Assembly (NCBI GenBank): GCA_027487485.1 | Contig: JAIYDN010000018.1 | Coordinates: 186,001 to 250,000 of the forward strand | Length of the DNA stretch: 64,000 nucleotides | Direction: 5' to 3' | From: Planctomycetaceae bacterium | GTDB lineage: Bacteria; Planctomycetota; Planctomycetia; Pirellulales; Pirellulaceae | Shown here: positions 59,501 through 64,000 of the stretch, in pieces | Position numbering within the stretch: the stretch's first letter is position 1 | Layout: each line of letters opens with the position of its first letter | Program-made: the position numbers and the translations under genes | Notes under the pieces: model-generated | Told to the model about the DNA's origin: nothing | What the model saw: only the letters and a program-made list of their open reading frames with translations | Database searches by the model: none

Positions 59501-60547
59501 ATTCGAGTGATCAGTGCAACCGTCAACGGCGTTGCAACCACGATTCCAGCCTCTGCATCGGACAACATTGCGGCCAACAACGATGACATCACCTTTGTAG
59601 TAGGAAACCTAGGCGCATCTGCAGTCAATAATACGATTACGATCGTTGCAGCGATCCTGCCGTCGTCGACAGGTAGTTTGGTGAACTCCGCGGTGATCAG
59701 TACAACCGATGTCAATTCCGTTGACCCCGTAAATACCAACTCAGCGTCGATCACCACAACGCTCACGCAACAAAATGATGTGACGGTCGACAAGATTGGT
59801 GCTGCGACAGCGGAAGCGGGCAGGACGATTACCTATACGATGAACGTTACGAACAATGGACCTTCGACAGCCACGTCGATAGCATTGGTCGATACGCTCC
59901 CCACAGGAGTGACATTCGTGTCCGGTAGTTTCTCCATCGGCGGTGGAGCCCCCACAAATCTCGTACCTGGCACCAACAATGCCTCAGCAAGTGTGACAAT
60001 CCCAGCCCTAGTTCCAGGTGAAACGGCTGCCGTCACTCTTGTTGCTCAAGTCGGTGTAGCGGTCCTAGGAAACGTCACGAACTCCGTGACAGTGACGGCG
60101 GCTAACGATACCGTTGCCAACAATACCGATACAGTGGTGACGAACATCACCGTACCGGCAGCAACAACCTATGCTGGGCGGATCACCATCGACAGCAACT
60201 TCAACAACGCGACGGACGCGACCGATGCACCTGTCGTAGGAACGGTTGTTACCTTGACGGGAACGCCAACCGGTGCAGCCGCACCAATTACGCGAACCAC
60301 AACGACCAATCAGAATGGCGAGTACTCGTTCGGTAATGTAGAAGCAGGAACCTACACTGTCTCCGTGGCCCAGCCTCAGGGTGCGTTGGTGTTCCGATCT
60401 GCGACCGCTAGCAATGTAACGCAAGGAACCCCGGGTAACCTACAAATTGCTGGTGCTAACGTGGCAGGTGTCAACTCGTCAGGAAACGACTTTAGATTCA
60501 CAAGGCCATTGAGCAAGAGATCGTTCCTGGCTTCAACCGTGGGCTAG
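56510..60547 (+). CDS. Giant surface protein with SdrD B-like and DUF11 repeats
   Basis: 1345 residues from ATG 56510, with GGAG about eight bases upstream; the longer frame begins at GTG. The N-terminus has the planctomycete motif GRRRLKMEMLENRFPMDA in place of a normal signal peptide. Then come two SdrD B-like domains (ISGVVFNDLNGNGVQLGAGE and IGNQVFADRNNNGVFDN), five DUF11 repeats (each with the T-I-T-Y-T-V and D-N-x-P-D-G motifs, for example TVTKTTASTVAVTGSTITYT) and a final SdrD-like domain (YAGRITIDSNFNN). It ends PLSKRSFLASTVG. Domains of this kind form rigid extracellular stalks, often with Ca-binding SdrD B units. It is likely a cell-surface adhesin or scaffold; no enzymatic domain is visible. 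Confidence 0.9.
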   Translation: MAGLFNRLYAMLSGSRTNRSIEAKKTTGRRRLKMEMLENRFPMDATISGVVFNDLNGNGVQLGAGEVGIGGVTLQLFNDVNNNQAYDAATDTLVGSATSSSNPGTLGNYSFNVPAVGRYLVRQTPTPGFAQLSTQRTQAVEITALEFAQSTIVTTVDTFDAQPQLISVLTANPITDSATDAGIIGSERDLVASRSSGTGDFQIGVDQGNNNLLRISTDGATTGVARIIYDGNGAADVDVSLADGAFAPAVDITSGGTAVGMRIDMAVDANGASAEIILRSAGGSSTTGQVAIPQVGAAIPVFFSFGAGVNPFTGTANLAAITSIELVIRSNPSADIDIDQVGTFRPFNETISLANVPAMTIGNQVFADRNNNGVFDNTGGSPEVGLSGITVQLFADTNSNGTFQSGTDLAALDSSGNAIAATTDSNGLYTFTNLAPGAYFVVIPSSQVGPNFVVSSTTPAGTNNVNKGVAAAVGVVSSLVTLVAGSAPTTDGDSDVNTDLSVDIGLVPQFDLTVTKTTASTVAVTGSTITYTVTARNDGPAAVSGVGILDNIPDGLRVISVTPVGSDVINIPASASDTNPLNPDDISITIGTLAQSATAQRTYSIVAEVLPITTGTGTPAALVNTVTISGLGTELQTLTNTATVSLPVQLLNDLVVTKTITTNPASTATPAIAAPGSTITYTVVGRNDGPSRATTVRILDNVPDGIQILTATSSDVTDTVTIPPSALDTTPANADDITIDMGDLLIGAGNQTTITITAVVLASTSGLFTNSATISSTNTTVNSEAGQTGANTAQVQANAQRAINLVATKSITTNPASTANPAVAAPGSTITYTILARNDGPFAATTVQVVDDLPDGIRVLSATLNGTAVTVPASASDTTPANPDNITFAIGNLATGTGNQSTISIVAVVLPSTLGQFTNSAVISATDTVANFESTPDTANNTSLITANAVRTVDLSVAKNGPTTAISGNTITYTMTATNNGPSDAIGVQVVDNIPDGIRVISATVNGVATTIPASASDNIAANNDDITFVVGNLGASAVNNTITIVAAILPSSTGSLVNSAVISTTDVNSVDPVNTNSASITTTLTQQNDVTVDKIGAATAEAGRTITYTMNVTNNGPSTATSIALVDTLPTGVTFVSGSFSIGGGAPTNLVPGTNNASASVTIPALVPGETAAVTLVAQVGVAVLGNVTNSVTVTAANDTVANNTDTVVTNITVPAATTYAGRITIDSNFNNATDATDAPVVGTVVTLTGTPTGAAAPITRTTTTNQNGEYSFGNVEAGTYTVSVAQPQGALVFRSATASNVTQGTPGNLQIAGANVAGVNSSGNDFRFTRPLSKRSFLASTVG

Positions 60548-60571
60548 TCAGAGACTCGGCCGTCGACAGAT

Positions 60572-61963
60572 CTAGTGTATCTCAACGGATAGTATAGACA
60601 CGTCGTCGAGCGGCCCTTTAGGCTGGCACCAACGATCGACGACGGAGCGAATATGAGCGACCTGTTCCGCTACGGACAAGTCGCGACTGGCATCCAGTTC
60701 CTGCAACATCCGTTCGTTGGTAAGCTGCTCCAAATGGAAGTCCATTGCTTCTGGGACTCCATCGGAGTACAACAGCAACCGATCCCCCGATTCTAGCTGC
60801 AACGTGAACTCATCGAATTCGATGTCGTCCACCCATCCAACTGCCAGCCCATCACCAGGTGCAAATTTCGCAGGTTGCCCCTTGGGTTGATGCACCGGTT
60901 GCGGATGCCCGCCGCAAGCGTATCGAAATAGCTTCGTTCGCAGATCGAGCAGACCGTAAAGGATGGTGAAATGCAAACCACCCTGGCTGTCCATGGGAAA
61001 TCGCTTGTTGAGTTCACCGACCACAGTGGTGGGTGGTGTCACGGCTCGCTTTCCTGTAAAAGGATCCAATCGAACCAGCAGCGACGTTGCCGAAACGACC
61101 GAGGTGAGAACTCGGCCAATCGCAACCGCGAGCAGTGCCGACGCGGCTCCATGTCCACTGACATCCACTACATATAGCCCCAGAGTGTTCTCGTCCAGCT
61201 TCGCATAGTTCAAGAAGTCGCCTGCCAGTTCTTCACAGGGCGTGTAATCCCATGCGATCGTCACCTCAGGACAATCGAGAGATTCATTGGGTAAAAGCGA
61301 CTTCTGCATTTTGGCAGCTGCGTGCAAATCGCGATTCATTCGCTGGTTCAAATCGCTCAACTTGCTATTCAGCGATTCTAGTTGTGAATTCCAAGCCGCA
61401 AGCTTCTCCTTGGCCAAGACGAGATGCTCATTGCTTCGGTGCAATTCCTTGTTCTTTTCGACGGCATTCTCGAAAACCGAAACAAGTAGGTTAAGCGTTT
61501 GTTGCCGTCCGGCACTCACATGGAATACCTGCCCGCCAAGCGTTACGGCAGTTGTGTCGGAAGGGTCTTCAGCACTATCATCGATCGGATGCGACCGCAA
61601 ATCCTCGATCCGGGCGATCAAGTAATTGATGTCGTAAGGTTTGGTAATGTAATTATCCGCTCGAGCAGCAAGCCCGCGAATAATGTCCTCCGCATCGTTC
61701 AGGGTGGACAGCAAAATGACTGGAATGCGTCGCAGATCTGGCGATTGCTTGATCGCGCTGCACAGCTCATAGCCAGTCATTTTCGGCATCTCGATATCCG
61801 AAACGACAATGTCTGGCTTTAATTGCTTTACCAGCTCCAACGCCAATTCGCCATTGAGACCAACATGGGCATCGTATCCGGCTGCGATCAAGCGTTGCTG
61901 CAAGACTTTTCCTTGGACCCGACTGTCTTCAGCAATCACGATAATGGGCCTAGGCTTATTCAT
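60572..61963 (-). CDS. Response regulator fused to PP2C-type (RsbU/SpoIIE) phosphatase
   Basis: 463 residues. A receiver domain (1-125) has the acidic pair in VIAEDSRVQG, the phospho-Asp in IVVSDIEMPKMTG and the Lys in NYITKPYDINYL. A coiled-coil linker (about 165-215) precedes the PP2C domain, which has EELAGDFLNYAKL, GLYVVDVSGHGAASALLAVAIG, YACGGHPQP and LLLYSDGVPEAMD. Such proteins dephosphorylate anti-sigma-antagonist partners in partner-switching. The anti-sigma and antagonist genes are not in the window. Upstream of cheB-cheY on the same strand order, with 45 bases to cheB. Confidence 0.92.
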   Translation of the reverse strand: MNKPRPIIVIAEDSRVQGKVLQQRLIAAGYDAHVGLNGELALELVKQLKPDIVVSDIEMPKMTGYELCSAIKQSPDLRRIPVILLSTLNDAEDIIRGLAARADNYITKPYDINYLIARIEDLRSHPIDDSAEDPSDTTAVTLGGQVFHVSAGRQQTLNLLVSVFENAVEKNKELHRSNEHLVLAKEKLAAWNSQLESLNSKLSDLNQRMNRDLHAAAKMQKSLLPNESLDCPEVTIAWDYTPCEELAGDFLNYAKLDENTLGLYVVDVSGHGAASALLAVAIGRVLTSVVSATSLLVRLDPFTGKRAVTPPTTVVGELNKRFPMDSQGGLHFTILYGLLDLRTKLFRYACGGHPQPVHQPKGQPAKFAPGDGLAVGWVDDIEFDEFTLQLESGDRLLLYSDGVPEAMDFHLEQLTNERMLQELDASRDLSVAEQVAHIRSVVDRWCQPKGPLDDVSILSVEIH

Positions 61964-62008
61964 AGTACGATCTGTCCGCGGGTTGATGAATCATGGTTAA
62001 CGAAATTA

Positions 62009-63148
62009 TCATGAGGCTGTTCGACTTGCCTCCACCATCCGTGCGATCCAAGTAGCCATTTTCTCAAGCGGTACAACTCGGTTGGCTAATTGCTCTTCGA
62101 CCACAGCTTTCGGCATACCATAGACGACGCATCCTTCTGGGTGTTGTGCCAGTACCGAACCACCGTGTTGCCTGACAAGCCGGCAGCCTTCCGTTCCGTC
62201 GCGCCCCATGCCAGTCAAGATAGCAACCAAAAGATGGCCCGAGTAAGCTTGCACTGCAGAGCGCAAGGTGTAGTTTACCGCAGGGCGACAATTGTGTTCG
62301 GGCGGCAAATCGGAGGTAATGATGGTGAATCGCCCCCGTTGACTTTCGATTCCCATATGAAGTCCACCTGGAGCCATATAGACTTGGTTCGGTTCCACGA
62401 CCATGTTGTTCGCCGCTTCCTGCACAGGCAACGAACTCATTTCTCCAATCCTAGCTGCCAATGATTTCGTATAACCTGGTGGCATATGCTGAACTACAAA
62501 GACCGGCACCCCCAAGGTTCCGGGAAGCTTGGGAATCACTTCACGCAGCGCTAAGGGACCACCAGTAGATGTGCCGATGATCACTGCATCGATTCGACTA
62601 GGTTTAGCAGATGATGTCGCAGGAATTGGTTTAACGCTTGCGACAGCCGCATCCGTCAGTGAATGCTCGACATCCACTTTGGATTTCGATTCGGTCGAAC
62701 GCGAAATCGCATCGATTGCTCTTCGAGCCGGCATGGTGAGGCTGCGGCTCTCTCGAAAGGCCTTGATCTTCTCCGAAAGCAGTTCATCAAGGAGCTTTCG
62801 ATTCGTCTCGGCATCATTGCTATTTGGCTTTTGGATGAAATCAAAGGCCCCTGCAAGTAGCGCATCCGTGGTCACTTGAGCTCCTTGTGCGGTCAGGCTA
62901 CTGAGCATAATTGCTTTGACCCCCAAGCGTCGCTTTTTGATCTCACGAAGCAATTCCAGCCCATTCATGTCGGGCATTTGAACATCCAAAGTCAACAGGT
63001 CCGGTCTCAGTTCCGGAATCTTTGCAAGGGCCTCCAGGCCCGTGCTGGCCAGACCAATGACTTGGATATCCGGCACATTGCGGAGCGTGTTCTTCACCAT
63101 TTGCCTGTAGAGTGCCGAATCGTCGACAATCATAACCTTCAAGGTCAT
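62009..63148 (-). CDS. cheB: Chemotaxis response regulator protein-glutamate methylesterase CheB
   Basis: 379 residues. The receiver domain has VMIVDDSALYR and LLTLDVQMPDMNG. The methylesterase domain has the catalytic triad: Ser in IIGTSTGGPLALREV, His in VQHMPPGYTKSLA and Asp in LTGMGRDGTEG. It removes methyl groups from chemoreceptors after phosphorylation by CheA. The start codon overlaps the end of the cheY-like gene by ATGA, so the pair is coupled. Confidence 0.96.
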   Translation of the reverse strand: MTLKVMIVDDSALYRQMVKNTLRNVPDIQVIGLASTGLEALAKIPELRPDLLTLDVQMPDMNGLELLREIKKRRLGVKAIMLSSLTAQGAQVTTDALLAGAFDFIQKPNSNDAETNRKLLDELLSEKIKAFRESRSLTMPARRAIDAISRSTESKSKVDVEHSLTDAAVASVKPIPATSSAKPSRIDAVIIGTSTGGPLALREVIPKLPGTLGVPVFVVQHMPPGYTKSLAARIGEMSSLPVQEAANNMVVEPNQVYMAPGGLHMGIESQRGRFTIITSDLPPEHNCRPAVNYTLRSAVQAYSGHLLVAILTGMGRDGTEGCRLVRQHGGSVLAQHPEGCVVYGMPKAVVEEQLANRVVPLEKMATWIARMVEASRTAS

Positions 63149-63513
63149 TCGTCGCGTCCTTGCTTTTCGAAGAGGCTTTCCAAGCGAGCGCGTTCAAATG
63201 GTTTTACTACGAAATCGATCGCCCCCAATCGAACACATTCACTTAGTTTTTCACGTTGATTGACGGCGCTCACCATGCACACTCGAGCGTGCGGTGCAAA
63301 TTCACGGATAATACGCAAGGCTTCAACCCCGTCCATGGTTGGCATCACAATATCCATCGTCACCAAGTCGGGCTGCAAGGTGCGGAACATTTCGATGGCT
63401 TGCTGGCCACTTGCCGCTTCGCCCACGACTTCCCATCCCGACTGAACGGCGATCTCGCGAATGCGCATTCGCATGATCAGTGCATCGTCAACTATCAAAA
63501 GTCTTTTTCTCAT
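63145..63513 (-). CDS. CheY-type single-domain response regulator
   Basis: 122 residues from ATG 63513, with AAGG about eight bases upstream; a longer frame begins upstream without support. Receiver residues are LLIVDDALIMRMR (Asp pair), LVTMDIVMPTMDG (phospho-Asp), SAV (Ser/Thr) and DFVVKPFERARL (Lys). It has no output domain, as in CheY, and lies between cheD and cheB. The 4-base overlap with cheB suggests cotranslation. Confidence 0.92.
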   Translation of the reverse strand: MRKRLLIVDDALIMRMRIREIAVQSGWEVVGEAASGQQAIEMFRTLQPDLVTMDIVMPTMDGVEALRIIREFAPHARVCMVSAVNQREKLSECVRLGAIDFVVKPFERARLESLFEKQGRDE

Positions 63514-63541
63514 CCCAGTAACCTTGGCAATGCGTGCGAGT

Positions 63542-63997
63542 TTAAAGCGGTACAACGGGCTGACCGATCACATGGATTTGAACTGCGCCACTCTCAACTT
63601 CTACGACCATACGTCGCCCAGCAGTTCCACCCAAATGACGCCCCAGAATTGGAATGTCCAAAGTAGCCAAAACCTTTTCTACCGCTGCCACGTTTTGCTC
63701 CCCAATGGTGTTGGTGGCATTCGGGGAAACATGCGCGAACATGTTCGCTCCACCGGCAATTTTTGCGGACAACGACAGCCGCAATCCACCTGCAAGCTCT
63801 GTCATCCGCCGAATGGTCTCCGGAATGGCGGTATCAGCATACTTGCCAGCCGGTTGGCAGCGTCCCATTGAATCGGGCATCACAATATGAGCAAGTCCAA
63901 CAAGCTTCAATTTTCGTTCGAACAAAGCGATACCAATACAAGACCCAAGCAGAGTTCGCAAAATGCCTTGATGCTGGGCGACCCCAATTCCTGCCAT
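63542..63997 (-). CDS. cheD: Chemoreceptor glutamine deamidase CheD (start may lie off window)
   Basis: 151 residues from ATG 63997, three bases from the edge. CheD catalytic residues are visible: Cys in LRTLLGSCIGIALF, His in LVGLAHIVMP and Thr in RTLLGSC. A nearby IGEQNV segment is typical. The N-terminus GIGVAQHQG looks short for CheD, so the true start may be beyond the right edge. It deamidates receptor glutamines and can bind CheC/CheY. Gene order cheD-cheY-cheB, all minus strand. Confidence 0.85.
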   Translation of the reverse strand: MAGIGVAQHQGILRTLLGSCIGIALFERKLKLVGLAHIVMPDSMGRCQPAGKYADTAIPETIRRMTELAGGLRLSLSAKIAGGANMFAHVSPNATNTIGEQNVAAVEKVLATLDIPILGRHLGGTAGRRMVVEVESGAVQIHVIGQPVVPL

Positions 63998-64000
63998 GGT

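Overview
The window looks like chromosomal DNA from a planctomycete, most likely a member of the Pirellulaceae. Several gene families point that way: a DUF1559 pseudopilin-like protein, a BBP7-type outer-membrane protein, a very large SdrD/DUF11 surface protein with the planctomycete N-terminal E-x-L-E-x-R motif, a MoxR/DUF58/BatA trio, and an alternative complex III (ACIII) cluster in which ActD and ActE form one polypeptide. Base composition is moderate, by eye near 50% GC. I saw no phage, transposase, integrase, rRNA gene or CRISPR array. Coding density is high and both strands are used.

Layout. 1-8 kb: metabolic and envelope genes (partial DUF885-type protein, class B acid phosphatase, Tat-exported Gfo/Idh/MocA oxidoreductase, GT4 glycosyltransferase, a degenerate alpha/beta hydrolase, malate dehydrogenase, DUF1559 protein). 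8.4-10.1 kb: dnaA with a good upstream promoter candidate and a strong leader hairpin. 10.1-12.1 kb: soluble transhydrogenase sthA and a DinB-like protein. 12.2-27.4 kb: one long minus-strand respiratory block, read actA-actB-actC-actDE-actF-(small membrane protein)-sco-coxB-coxA-coxC-coxD, followed after only 11 bases by thiS-thiG. 27.7-29.8 kb: a beta-propeller secreted protein overlapping an FlhF-like SRP GTPase. 30-34.2 kb: the moxR-DUF58-BatA operon. 34.3-38.8 kb: a Ser/Thr kinase downstream of a GH38-like giant. 39-49 kb: a Cys-rich repeat protein, UDP-glucuronate decarboxylase, folP, a DciA-like protein, small membrane protein, gamma-glutamylcyclotransferase, TPR protein, rnc, a membrane-anchored ferredoxin-reductase-like protein and a class II photolyase. 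49.4-54.3 kb: DUF1573 protein, amidohydrolase, a split tRNA gene, mtnB-like aldolase, LURP-one-related and YCII proteins. 54.6-60.5 kb: two large surface proteins. 60.6-64 kb: signalling and chemotaxis genes (RsbU-type phosphatase, cheB, cheY-like, cheD).

How the genes work together. The ACIII genes encode a quinol:cytochrome c or quinol:oxidase complex. It would hand electrons to the adjacent A2-type aa3 oxidase, whose subunit II carries its own cytochrome c domain. SCO supplies copper to CuA. This is a self-contained quinol-to-oxygen chain.

Most notable item: the tRNA gene at 52002-52372 is interrupted in its anticodon loop by about 298 bases with the P/Q/R/S core of a group I intron. The exons join to give a tRNA with anticodon CAU that closely resembles bacterial tRNA-Ile2, the same host tRNA as the Azoarcus intron but apparently with a different insertion point. 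Other points of interest are the ActDE fusion, a His-rich insertion in CoxC, a secreted five-repeat Cys protein, an esterase-fold protein lacking its nucleophile, and several near-perfect inverted repeats in divergent intergenic regions.
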